Below are positions 1-8,011 of a DNA stretch of 50,922 nt, piece after piece (the stretch's first letter is position 1; each line of letters opens with the position of its first letter). A program made the position numbers and the translations under genes. Source of the stretch: Desulfobacterium sp. (GTDB lineage Bacteria; Desulfobacterota; Desulfobacteria; Desulfobacterales; Desulfobacteraceae); the NCBI GenBank assembly GCA_016342325.1, contig JAEINR010000039.1:1-50922 (forward strand). The letters run 5' to 3'. The notes below the pieces were generated by a model. The model searched no databases and had not been told where the DNA came from. It was given only the letters and a program-made list of their open reading frames with translations.

Positions 1-30
1 AGCCCTGTGGGAGAGTAGGACGCCGCCGGA
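1..30 (+). rRNA. rrf: 5S rRNA, 3' end (partial)
   Basis: The first 30 bases contain the characteristic end of bacterial 5S rRNA: a CCCTGTGGGAGAGTAGGACG-like stretch followed by a CCGCCGGA closing strand. The gene begins outside the window. It is directly followed by a strong terminator, as expected for the end of an rRNA operon. The exact 3' end is uncertain by a few bases. Confidence 0.8.
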
Positions 31-43
31 TTATTTTTATAGA

Positions 44-78
44 AGCCCTGATCATGGAAACATGGTCAGGGCTTTTTT
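44..78 (+). terminator. Rho-independent terminator of the rRNA operon
   Basis: A 13-bp stem (44-56 with 61-73, AGCCCTGATCATG against CATGGTCAGGGCT, one T-G pair) closes a GAAA tetraloop and is followed by a run of T. It lies 14 bases after the 5S rRNA end. Confidence 0.92.
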
Positions 79-82
79 ATTT

Positions 83-150
83 GGGACGCCCATAAAATTA
101 TAAAGCTCTATTCAGAAACTTATAATTTTATGGGCGTCCCCCTTTTTTTT
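83..150. repeat. Perfect 21-bp inverted repeat followed by a T-run (REP-like or second terminator)
   Basis: Bases 83-103 are perfectly complementary to 120-140 around a 16-base loop. The arms begin GGGACGCCCATAAAA. A CC(T)8 tract follows at 141-150, so the structure can act as a second terminator on the plus strand. Arms this long, with a GC-rich base and an AT-rich top, resemble REP/RAYT-type or MITE-like palindromes more than an ordinary terminator. No transposase gene is present nearby. Confidence 0.7.
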
Positions 151-247
151 GGTGTCGAGAATTCACGGAATTTCGCCATCCACTTTGCTCCCCTAATTTA
201 TTCCCTATTGATATCATTAGAAATTTTTAATTGAAAATATTTTTCGC

Positions 248-275
248 TTGACTTAAATAGCAGTTTTCGTAATGT
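248..275 (+). promoter_or_regulatory. Candidate sigma-70 promoter of the dcw operon
   Basis: TTGACT (248-253), a 16-bp spacer and TAATGT (270-275) lie just upstream of the MraZ boxes and about 65 bp before the mraZ start. The boxes fall where the RNA would start, which fits autorepression by MraZ. Confidence 0.6.
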
Positions 276-288
276 ATGTGCCCACATA

Positions 289-304
289 GTGGAGTAGAGT
301 GGAT
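289..304 (+). promoter_or_regulatory. Candidate MraZ-box repeats
   Basis: GTGGAG (289-294) and GTGGAT (299-304) are direct repeats with exactly 10-bp periodicity. This matches the known MraZ operator type (GTGGG-like repeats about 10 bp apart upstream of mraZ). A degenerate third copy may begin at 278 (GTGCCC). The role is inferred from family knowledge and position. Confidence 0.6.
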
Positions 305-341
305 GTATATTTAATGAGAACCTATACAGGCGGAATAAACA

Positions 342-782
342 GTGTTCAGGTCGAGCTCCTTCCATACCATAGACCCAAAGGGTCGAATCATCATTCCAGC
401 ACGGTTCCGGGACCATATCCGGGCCGGAGGTGGCGAGGGAGTGATGATTTCGAATATGGATGGTGCGCTTTACGGCTACACCCTTAACGAATGGTTTGCG
501 ATAGAGAAGAAAATACTCTCGGCTAAGACCCGGCACATGCGACAGTTTAAACGTTTTTTCCTTGGTAATGCCTGTGAATGTTCCTGTGATAAGCAGGGGC
601 GCATACTTATCCCTCCGAGTCTCAGGGAGTATGCAGGACTTGAAAAGGAGATCGTGCTTGTCGGCGTCCTGGATCATTTTGAAATTTGGTCCAGAGAGGA
701 GTGGGATGCCGAGAACCAGTTGATGGAAAAGGAGATGGAAAACGAGGAAGTAAGAGAGGAAATTGCTTCCCTGGGACTATAA
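342..782 (+). CDS. mraZ: Transcriptional regulator MraZ
   Basis: This 146-residue protein has the two SpoVT/AbrB-like swapped-hairpin repeats of MraZ: DPKGR at residues 11-15 and DKQGR at 83-87, each followed by an IIIP/ILIP strand. MraZ forms ring oligomers that bind repeats upstream of its own gene and represses the dcw operon. The start is GTG, preceded by AGGCGG about 9 bases upstream. It is the first gene of the dcw operon, and rsmH follows after 3 bases. The tail after residue 120 is rich in Glu and slightly longer than the core fold needs. Identity is secure from sequence and position. Confidence 0.96.
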   Translation: MFRSSSFHTIDPKGRIIIPARFRDHIRAGGGEGVMISNMDGALYGYTLNEWFAIEKKILSAKTRHMRQFKRFFLGNACECSCDKQGRILIPPSLREYAGLEKEIVLVGVLDHFEIWSREEWDAENQLMEKEMENEEVREEIASLGL

Positions 783-785
783 TAT

Positions 786-1724
786 ATGATTTTTACACAT
801 ACATCGGTGATGCCCCAAGAAATTCGGGACTATCTTGATTTAAAACCGGGAAATACCTGCGTGGACTGCACACTCGGCGGTTCCGGCCATGCGTTGACAA
901 GCCTTAAGGCCGTACTGCCCGGCGGTAGGCTCATCGGGACGGACCAGGACCGGGATGCCGTGGAAAATGCCCATCGGGTATTTGAAGCCCATGCCGAAAA
1001 CGTCCACATTTTCCACGACAACTTTTCCAAGGTTCCCCGTATCCTCGAATCGTTGGGGATCGACGGGGTGGATGGCATCCTGCTTGATCTTGGACTCTCC
1101 CTTCACCAGCTTCGGCAGGGGAAGCGTGGGTTCAGCTTCAAGGGGGACGAGCCCCTGGACATGCGCATGGATTTAAGGTCGGACAGGACTGCAGCGGATA
1201 TTGTCAACCAGCTGGATGAAAGGGAGTTGATTGATATCTTTTTCAAGTATGGCGAGGAGCGGATGTCCAGGAAAATTGCCAGGGCCATTGTCAAGGCCCG
1301 GACTGTTTCGCCCATTACAAGGAACCGGGAGCTATCCGAAATCGTCAGGGCGGCCATACCGGCCAAGATCGTTCACCAGCAGAAGATCCATCCGGCGACC
1401 CGGGTGTTCCAGGCCCTGCGGATCGTTGTGAACAGGGAACTTGAACGCCTGGAACGATTCATGGCAGCCGTGCCGGATCTATTGAACCCGGGTGGCAGGA
1501 TCTGTGTGATCTCCTTCCATTCCCTTGAGGACCGGATCGTTAAACAGCAGTTCAGGGCTTTTGAACAGGGATGTACCTGTCCCAGGGATTTCCCCAGGTG
1601 CGTGTGCGGGTTTACGCCCCGGCTCAAGTCGGTGTCGAGAAAGGCCATATTCCCGACAAAGGAGGAGACCGAGGCGAATCCCATGGCAAGGAGCGCCAGG
1701 TTGAGGGTGGCAGAAAAGGTGTGA
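786..1724 (+). CDS. rsmH: 16S rRNA m4C1402 N4-methyltransferase RsmH (MraW)
   Basis: RsmH methylates N4 of C1402 in the 16S rRNA decoding centre, using S-adenosylmethionine. The 312-residue length is normal for the family. The SAM-binding motif DCTLGGSGH is at residues 27-35, the second motif LLDLGLSLHQL around 99-109, and the hallmark SFHSLEDR at 243-250. A Cys-rich segment (CTCPRDFPRCVCG, 263-275) is also typical. The ATG start is 3 bases after mraZ. ftsL follows after 4 bases, so the gene is translated within the dcw operon. Confidence 0.97.
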   Translation: MIFTHTSVMPQEIRDYLDLKPGNTCVDCTLGGSGHALTSLKAVLPGGRLIGTDQDRDAVENAHRVFEAHAENVHIFHDNFSKVPRILESLGIDGVDGILLDLGLSLHQLRQGKRGFSFKGDEPLDMRMDLRSDRTAADIVNQLDERELIDIFFKYGEERMSRKIARAIVKARTVSPITRNRELSEIVRAAIPAKIVHQQKIHPATRVFQALRIVVNRELERLERFMAAVPDLLNPGGRICVISFHSLEDRIVKQQFRAFEQGCTCPRDFPRCVCGFTPRLKSVSRKAIFPTKEETEANPMARSARLRVAEKV

Positions 1725-1728
1725 TTCC

Positions 1729-2046
1729 ATGGTTTGGAATGCAGACAGGATCCGAAAGAACGGTGTAAAACAGGAGATAAAGAAGATTCCGGGCCGATGG
1801 CTGGTGATTCTTCTCTTTTTCCTTTGTGAGTTGTTTATTTACACCGGTATGCGGGTGGAGTGCACTCGAAAGGGGTTTCAGATCTCCCAGGCAGAGCAGG
1901 TGCGGAAGCGGTCGGAGTCTTACAGAAAAGAGCTGATCATTGAGCGGGAGCGACTGGGGTCCCCGGAACGTATAGCAACAATAGCGAGAACACGGCTTGG
2001 TCTTTATATGCCCAAACAGGGCCAGGTCGTTTACATAGATCAATAA
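1729..2046 (+). CDS. ftsL: Cell division protein FtsL-like
   Basis: This is a 105-residue bitopic membrane protein with a basic cytoplasmic N-terminus, one transmembrane segment at about residues 23-39, and a periplasmic helical segment at about 48-78 that would form a coiled coil. A conserved end of the type IATIARTRLGLYMPKQGQVVYI (here residues 82-103) resembles the FtsL/DivIC family. FtsL acts in the FtsQLB complex that activates septal peptidoglycan synthesis. Sequence conservation in this family is weak, so the call rests on architecture and on the position between rsmH and ftsI. No ftsB is seen in the window. Confidence 0.85.
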   Translation: MVWNADRIRKNGVKQEIKKIPGRWLVILLFFLCELFIYTGMRVECTRKGFQISQAEQVRKRSESYRKELIIERERLGSPERIATIARTRLGLYMPKQGQVVYIDQ

Positions 2047-2077
2047 TGGGGTAACCGAAACAGGCAGAAAGGGTAAA

Positions 2078-3817
2078 ATGACCCAAGAGATAAAGAAAGG
2101 GATACGGGCTCGAATCATCGTCGTCGAGGTGTTCTTTTTTTTGGTCATCCTTCTTCTCGGTGCAAAAGCCGTTGAAATTCAAATCATTGAGAGCAGTGAC
2201 CTTGCCAAAAAAGCGATAACCGAATACACGGGTACGGTGCGCATCCAGGGAAAGCGGGGAGAGATCCTGGACCGGAACATGAATCGTCTGGGTACCACCA
2301 TTGCCGCGCTTTCCGTTGCAGCCTCGCCCAGAAAGATCCAAAACCCTGCAAAGGATGCCCGGGCCATTGCAAGTATTCTCGAGATTGACCCGGTGAAGCT
2401 CAAACAAAAGCTTTCCAACGGGAAACCGTTTACCCCCATCAAGCGAAAGATCACCCCGGACGAAGTTCGGGATCTGAAAGCGCTCAACATTAAAGGGCTT
2501 ATTTTTCAGAACGACGTGATCCGCTTTTACCCGAACCGAACCCTGGCAGGCCAGGTGATTGGGTTTACCGGTTCAGAAGCCAAGGGCCTGGAAGGACTTG
2601 AGTACGGCTACGATTCCGTGCTCCAGGGCCAGCAGACCCGGCTGACGATCACTAAGGATGCCACTGGCCGTCATCTTGACCCGGATAAACGCCTGAAAGA
2701 GCAATTCAACGGCGGTTCCCTGGTTCTCACCCTGGACCGTAATATCCAGTATATCTCCGAAACCGCCCTGAAGGATGTGGTCACCCGTTACAAGGCCCAG
2801 TCCGGCATGGCCATTGTGATGCGGCCCAAGACCGGGGAGATTCTGGCCATGGCCCTCTATCCCGAATTCAATCCCAATGCATTTTCCGATTTTGCACGGG
2901 ATAGCATGAGAAACCGGGTGGTGACTGATCCCTTTGAGCCGGGGTCGGTGATGAAGGTGTTTGTGGCAGCGTCTGCCATGGACAAAGGGTATTGCACTCC
3001 GAAATCGATTTTTTTCTGTGAGAACGGTGCGTACAAGGTGGGGTCCAAGGTCATCCATGACACCCATGACAGGGGCTGGTTGACCCTCGGTCAGATCATC
3101 AAATATTCAAGTAATATAGGAACAGTGAAAATTACGGAAACAACAGGCAAGCAGGCCCTCTATGATGCGCTCACCGGATTCGGGTTCGGCAAGCGGACGG
3201 GCCTGGGTTTGCCCGGAGAGACTCCCGGCACCCTCACTTCCCCGGGACGATGGTCCACCATCGACACAGCGGCCATCGCTTTTGGCCAGGGCATGTCGGT
3301 GTCAGCCCTTCAGCTGGCCGTTGGTATTTCCGCCATTGCAAACGACGGGGTGATCATGCGCCCCCTTCTTGTTAAAAAGACCCTGCTGAATACCGGGGAG
3401 ACCGATCAGGCGTTTGAACCCCAGGTGCAGCGAAGGGTGATCTCCAAGCAAACGGCAAGAAAGGTGAGACGGATGATGCGGTCGGTTGTCTCGGAAGAGG
3501 GCACCGGACCCAATGCAGCCATCCAAGGCTATTCGGTTTGCGGTAAGACCGGGACCGCCCAAAAAGTGGCAAAGAACGGCAAGGGATACGCCAAGAATTT
3601 GTACACTGCGGTTTTTGCCGGATTTGCACCGGAAGTGAGCCCTGAGCTTACCGTTGTTGTTGTGGTGGACGAACCAAGGAAGAATCACTACGGCGGTGTG
3701 GTGGCGGCACCCGCTTTTAAGAGCATCCTTGCCGAGTCCTTACATTATCTTAACATTCCCCCAGACCTGGAGCCAGAGCAGATCGTAGCCGGGATTTCCG
3801 ACGGAGCCAAAAGTTGA
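2078..3817 (+). CDS. ftsI: Septal peptidoglycan transpeptidase FtsI (PBP3-like)
   Basis: This 579-residue class B penicillin-binding protein crosslinks septal peptidoglycan with FtsW as partner. It has one N-terminal transmembrane segment (about 12-30), the conserved RGEILDRN box of the pedestal domain (60-67), and the three transpeptidase motifs: SVMK with nucleophile Ser290, SSN at 344-346 and KTGT at 490-493. There are no obvious C-terminal PASTA domains, unlike the sporulation SpoVD type. A 31-base gap separates it from ftsL. Its TGA stop overlaps the TTG start of murE. Confidence 0.95.
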   Translation: MTQEIKKGIRARIIVVEVFFFLVILLLGAKAVEIQIIESSDLAKKAITEYTGTVRIQGKRGEILDRNMNRLGTTIAALSVAASPRKIQNPAKDARAIASILEIDPVKLKQKLSNGKPFTPIKRKITPDEVRDLKALNIKGLIFQNDVIRFYPNRTLAGQVIGFTGSEAKGLEGLEYGYDSVLQGQQTRLTITKDATGRHLDPDKRLKEQFNGGSLVLTLDRNIQYISETALKDVVTRYKAQSGMAIVMRPKTGEILAMALYPEFNPNAFSDFARDSMRNRVVTDPFEPGSVMKVFVAASAMDKGYCTPKSIFFCENGAYKVGSKVIHDTHDRGWLTLGQIIKYSSNIGTVKITETTGKQALYDALTGFGFGKRTGLGLPGETPGTLTSPGRWSTIDTAAIAFGQGMSVSALQLAVGISAIANDGVIMRPLLVKKTLLNTGETDQAFEPQVQRRVISKQTARKVRRMMRSVVSEEGTGPNAAIQGYSVCGKTGTAQKVAKNGKGYAKNLYTAVFAGFAPEVSPELTVVVVVDEPRKNHYGGVVAAPAFKSILAESLHYLNIPPDLEPEQIVAGISDGAKS

Positions 3818-5367
3818 AACTATCCTACCTTATAAAAGAGTGCACCCCCTTGTGGGACCGGGGATTTGCCCTGGAGTCCGATCCGGGTACCGATCCTGAG
3901 ATCACATCCATCCATAACAACTCCAGCGAGGTGAAACCGGGCGGTCTCTTCATCGCCATCAAGGGCTTTAACAGCGACGGCCACGACTATATCGAGGATG
4001 CCCTGGAACGGGGCGCCGCAGCTATCGTGGCCCAGCAGCGCCTTACGGGCGTTCCCCGGGCCGTTGAGGTTGCAGACACCCGAAAAGCCATGGCCTCCAT
4101 TGCCGCACGCTTTTATAACAATCCCTCCCAAAGTCTGTGTGTCACTGGCATCACGGGAACCAACGGCAAGACCACCATCACCTGGATCCTGGAGAGCATA
4201 TTAAACCAGGCCGGTCATTCCACCGGGGTGATCGGAACCGTGAACTGGCGATACTGCGGCAACACCTATGACAACCCTGTGACCACGCCTGAATCCATTG
4301 ATTTGCAGCAGATGCTGAGCCGGATGAAGACTGCCGGCGTCACCCATGTGATCATGGAGGTCTCCTCCCACAGCATCGATCTCCACCGGGTTCGGAACTG
4401 CTGGTTTGATGTAGGGGTGTTCACCAACCTGACCCAGGACCATCTGGATTACCACAAAACCATGGGGCGCTACTTTGCCTGTAAAAGGCGGTTCTTTACC
4501 CGTCACTTGCAAACAGGTCCCAAGGCCGCCACGGCCGTGTCCGTGATCAACCTGGATGACGGACATGGCCGGGAGCTTACAGAGGTGGTTGAAACAAGGG
4601 CCATCACCACGGGAAGGGCCGGGGACGCCAGCCTGCGCGTTGTGGATCTTTCCAACGGGATCTCGGGAATCTCTGGAACCCTTGTGATTGATGGAAAGGG
4701 GTACGGGTTTTCCTCAAACCTTGTGGGAAGCTTTAATGTGGAGAACATCCTCTCTTCGGCAGGGGCTGCCCACGGCCTTGGCATCGACCCCGGGGCCATT
4801 GTCCGGGGAATCGAAGATTGCAAGGGGGTTCCCGGCCGCCTGGAGCGATTCGAGCCAGCCTTTGGGCGCCACGTATTCGTGGATTATGCCCACACCCCGG
4901 ATGCCCTGGAGTCTGTTTTAACCACCCTGAAGGACCAGGCGCCCCGGCGGATCATCTCCATTGTCGGCTGCGGCGGGGACCGGGACCGTTCAAAGCGGTC
5001 CATCATGGGTAACCTCGCAGCCACCCTGAGCGACCTTGCCATTATCACCTCGGATAACCCACGATCCGAGGATCCTGACCTTATTATCGAGGATGTTCTT
5101 ACCGGCATCGACCTTGCCAGACATTGCAGACTCACCCGGGAACAGCTGGAAACCGACCCAGCCGCCACCGGGTTCCATGTTGAGGCGGACAGGCGAACAG
5201 CCCTTGAAGCAGCGGTAAAGGCCTCAAGGCCCGATGATATTATCGTTGCCGCCGGCAAGGGCCACGAGACCTACCAAATTTTAAAGACCGGCACCATCGA
5301 TTTTGACGACCGGAAAATCCTTGGACAGGCCCTTGAACAATGGAACCTGGAAGGGGATATATCATGA
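3814..5367 (+). CDS. murE: UDP-MurNAc-L-Ala-D-Glu:meso-diaminopimelate ligase MurE
   Basis: MurE adds the third amino acid of the stem peptide in the cytoplasm, using ATP. The protein has 517 residues. The ATP-binding loop GTNGKTT is at 115-121, the probable carbamylated lysine is Lys224, and the DNPR signature at 414-417 marks meso-diaminopimelate rather than lysine as substrate. The start is TTG, sharing bases with the ftsI stop (TTGA), with GGAG 7-8 bases upstream; translational coupling is likely. Meso-DAP specificity fits a Gram-negative organism. Confidence 0.95.
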   Translation: MKLSYLIKECTPLWDRGFALESDPGTDPEITSIHNNSSEVKPGGLFIAIKGFNSDGHDYIEDALERGAAAIVAQQRLTGVPRAVEVADTRKAMASIAARFYNNPSQSLCVTGITGTNGKTTITWILESILNQAGHSTGVIGTVNWRYCGNTYDNPVTTPESIDLQQMLSRMKTAGVTHVIMEVSSHSIDLHRVRNCWFDVGVFTNLTQDHLDYHKTMGRYFACKRRFFTRHLQTGPKAATAVSVINLDDGHGRELTEVVETRAITTGRAGDASLRVVDLSNGISGISGTLVIDGKGYGFSSNLVGSFNVENILSSAGAAHGLGIDPGAIVRGIEDCKGVPGRLERFEPAFGRHVFVDYAHTPDALESVLTTLKDQAPRRIISIVGCGGDRDRSKRSIMGNLAATLSDLAIITSDNPRSEDPDLIIEDVLTGIDLARHCRLTREQLETDPAATGFHVEADRRTALEAAVKASRPDDIIVAAGKGHETYQILKTGTIDFDDRKILGQALEQWNLEGDIS

Positions 5368-6896
5368 TGCAGCCCATTCCCTGGACCTCCGCCCAGATCG
5401 AAGATGCCCTGGAAATCGTGCCGGCTTCCAGCCCGGACCGGGCAAGCGAGCTTATTTTCACCGGTGTTTCTACGGATTCACGCACCCTCGGGCCCCAAGA
5501 GTTGTTCGTGGCCCTGGAGGGCGACCGATTTAACGGCCACACCTTTATTGCAGACCTTGTGGACAAGGGAGTCAAAGGGTTTGTGGTCAGCAACGAATTT
5601 TTGTCCTCCCTGGATCAGGAGCTGGAGGAACGCTGGACTGCTGGCAACTGCCGGTTCTTTCCTGTGGTTGACACCCTTGCAGCCCTGGGAGACCTTGCCC
5701 GGTACCAGCGCATGCGGGCCAATGTCCGGGTGGTTGCCATCACCGGCTCCAACGGAAAAACCTCCACACGGAAGATGACCGGTGGGATTTTTGCCCGGCA
5801 ATTCAAAACCCTCACCACCCAGGGAAACCTAAACAACGAGATCGGCCTGCCCCTCACCCTGTTGAAGCTTTCAGACGAGCACGAGTGGGCTGTGGTGGAG
5901 ATGGGCATGAGCCATCCGGGAGAGATCGAGCGGCTTGCCCGAATCGCCCTTCCCGATATCGGTGTCATCACCAACACCGCCGCCTGCCATCTTGAGGGAC
6001 TGGGAACCGTTGAAAACGTTGCCCGGGCCAAGGCAGAACTGTTGACCAGCCTTGGGCACAATGGAACGGCCGTGCTGAACCTGGATGATCCACGGTTTGA
6101 GATCCTGGCTTCGGCGGCGGCAGCCAATCCCGGCATTACGCGGACGATCTGCTTTACGGCGGATCAGGCTAAGGGGGACCGGGCCCGGTCGGAAAAAGAC
6201 CGGGTCCGGGCGGAAAATATCACCACTTTGGGCCAGGGAATTGGTTTCACCCTGGTTGCCGGGACCGGAGAGCGTTGCGAAATTCTTCTTTCCACCCCGG
6301 CCCGGTTTATGGTAAATAACGCCCTTGCCGCATCGGCAACCGCCCTTGCAGCGGGCATCCCCATGGAAGAGATCGGGGAGGGCCTTGCCAGGTTTACACC
6401 GGTGGCCGGACGGATGCAGCTTGTCCAGGGATTCAACAACACCACCATCATGGACGACACCTACAACGCCAATCCCGGTTCGGTGGGGGCAGCCCTTGTG
6501 ACCCTTGGGCAGTCGGCGGGCAAGGCAGGCTGTGTGGCCGTGCTTGGGGACATGCTCGAATTGGGAGATCACTCCCAGGCGCTTCACCGGGAAATCGGAC
6601 GGGCAGCGGCAGAAGCCGGGGTATCAAGGCTCTATGTGCATGGGGCCATGGCCGCCCAGATGATTGACGGTGCAGTAGGGGCCGGGTTTCCCAGGGAGAT
6701 GACCCTGGCCGGCACCAAGGAGGCGCTTGCTTGTGCCATCATGGAAAACACCGCCGAAAACGCCTGGATCCTTGTCAAGGGTTCCAGGGGAATGCGGCTT
6801 GAAGAAATTGTTAACAGACTCACTGAATTTTCGGCAGAAAAGCTGGGAACGACAAAAGGAGCGAGCGGTCCAGGGCCTTTGGTAACAAAGAATTGA
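5364..6896 (+). CDS. murF: UDP-MurNAc-tripeptide:D-alanyl-D-alanine ligase MurF
   Basis: MurF joins D-Ala-D-Ala to the UDP-MurNAc tripeptide, the last cytoplasmic step of stem peptide assembly. With the start chosen here it has 510 residues. The ATP loop GSNGKTSTR is at about 128-136, and DDTYNANP, a typical MurF segment, lies in the C-terminal half. The ATG at 5364 forms an ATGA overlap with the murE stop and has GGAAGGGG upstream. An in-frame ATG at 5340 inside murE is possible but lacks this arrangement. No ddl gene occurs in this cluster, so the dipeptide is made elsewhere. Confidence 0.95.
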   Translation: MMQPIPWTSAQIEDALEIVPASSPDRASELIFTGVSTDSRTLGPQELFVALEGDRFNGHTFIADLVDKGVKGFVVSNEFLSSLDQELEERWTAGNCRFFPVVDTLAALGDLARYQRMRANVRVVAITGSNGKTSTRKMTGGIFARQFKTLTTQGNLNNEIGLPLTLLKLSDEHEWAVVEMGMSHPGEIERLARIALPDIGVITNTAACHLEGLGTVENVARAKAELLTSLGHNGTAVLNLDDPRFEILASAAAANPGITRTICFTADQAKGDRARSEKDRVRAENITTLGQGIGFTLVAGTGERCEILLSTPARFMVNNALAASATALAAGIPMEEIGEGLARFTPVAGRMQLVQGFNNTTIMDDTYNANPGSVGAALVTLGQSAGKAGCVAVLGDMLELGDHSQALHREIGRAAAEAGVSRLYVHGAMAAQMIDGAVGAGFPREMTLAGTKEALACAIMENTAENAWILVKGSRGMRLEEIVNRLTEFSAEKLGTTKGASGPGPLVTKN

Positions 6897-6922
6897 TGGT
6901 CGCCTAAATCAGGAATTAAACG

Positions 6923-8002
6923 ATGCTGTTTCACTTTTTATACCCTCTCCATACCGAGATGTCTTTTTTCAACCTGTTTCGGTATATCACTTTTAGAACC
7001 ATCTACGGTGGTTTGACTGCCCTTGTTCTCTGCTTTGTGCTGGGACCCTGGGTGATCAAGCGGCTCTCCCGGATGCAGATCGGCCAGTTCATCCAGAACG
7101 ACGGCCCGGAAACACATCTGGAAAAAGAGGGCACACCCACCATGGGAGGGGTGCTCATCCTGTTTTCCCTGGGCGTGTCAACGCTGCTGTGGGCGGACCT
7201 CACAAACCACTACATCCTGATCGCCCTCTTGTCCATGGGACTGTTCGGTCTCATCGGGTTCATTGACGACTACCTCATGCAGGTCAAGAAGCGAAACATG
7301 GGCTTCACGGCAAAGGGCAAATTTGCTGTCCAACTGATCGCAGGTTTTACAATCTCCTTTTTAGTGTACAACTGCCCGGATTTCGACACCAGCCTCAGCA
7401 TTCCCTTTCTAAAGAACATCACCCCGGATCTCGGTGTCTGGTACATCCCCTTTGCAACCCTTGTGATCGTCGGGACTTCCAACGCGGTGAACCTCACCGA
7501 CGGCCTGGACGGCCTTGCCATCGGCCCCATTATCATCGCCTCGGTCACCTACATGATTTTTGCCTATGTGGCCAGCCATGTGGAGATCGCCAACTATCTC
7601 CAGGTGAAGCACATTGCCTCCTGCGGAGAGATCACCGTTGTTTGCGGTATCCTTGCCGGCGCGGGTCTCGGGTTCCTCTGGTTCAACGCCCATCCGGCCC
7701 AGGTGTTCATGGGTGACACAGGATCCATTCCCCTGGGGGCGCTCCTCGGCACCATTGCCGTCATCACCAAGCAGGAGATTCTCCTGCTGGTTGTGGGCGG
7801 CCTCTTTGTCATCGAGGCCCTTTCCGTGATCATCCAGGTGGGGTATTTCAAGCTGACCAATGGTAAGCGGGTCTTTCGCATGGCGCCGCTGCACCACCAT
7901 TTTGAACTCAAGGGGTGGCCTGAATCCAAGGTAATCGTACGGTTTTGGATCATTGCCATCACCCTTGCCCTGGTATCCCTTTCTACCTTGAAGATACGTT
8001 AG
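6923..8002 (+). CDS. mraY: Phospho-MurNAc-pentapeptide translocase MraY
   Basis: MraY transfers phospho-MurNAc-pentapeptide from UDP to undecaprenyl phosphate in the inner membrane, making lipid I. The 359 residues contain about ten hydrophobic segments. Typical sites are visible: EGTPTMGG near residue 70, the FIDDYL Asp pair near 113, NLTDGLDGLA in the middle and PLHHHFELKGW near the C-terminus. AGGAA precedes the ATG by about 9 bases. The gene lies between murF and murD in the usual order. Confidence 0.97.
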   Translation: MLFHFLYPLHTEMSFFNLFRYITFRTIYGGLTALVLCFVLGPWVIKRLSRMQIGQFIQNDGPETHLEKEGTPTMGGVLILFSLGVSTLLWADLTNHYILIALLSMGLFGLIGFIDDYLMQVKKRNMGFTAKGKFAVQLIAGFTISFLVYNCPDFDTSLSIPFLKNITPDLGVWYIPFATLVIVGTSNAVNLTDGLDGLAIGPIIIASVTYMIFAYVASHVEIANYLQVKHIASCGEITVVCGILAGAGLGFLWFNAHPAQVFMGDTGSIPLGALLGTIAVITKQEILLLVVGGLFVIEALSVIIQVGYFKLTNGKRVFRMAPLHHHFELKGWPESKVIVRFWIIAITLALVSLSTLKIR

Positions 8003-8011
8003 GAACAGACA

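Noticed and set aside
198-677. Minus-strand open frame of 159 codons over mraZ
   Set aside because: It lies opposite a clear mraZ gene and its promoter. The protein has no recognisable features.
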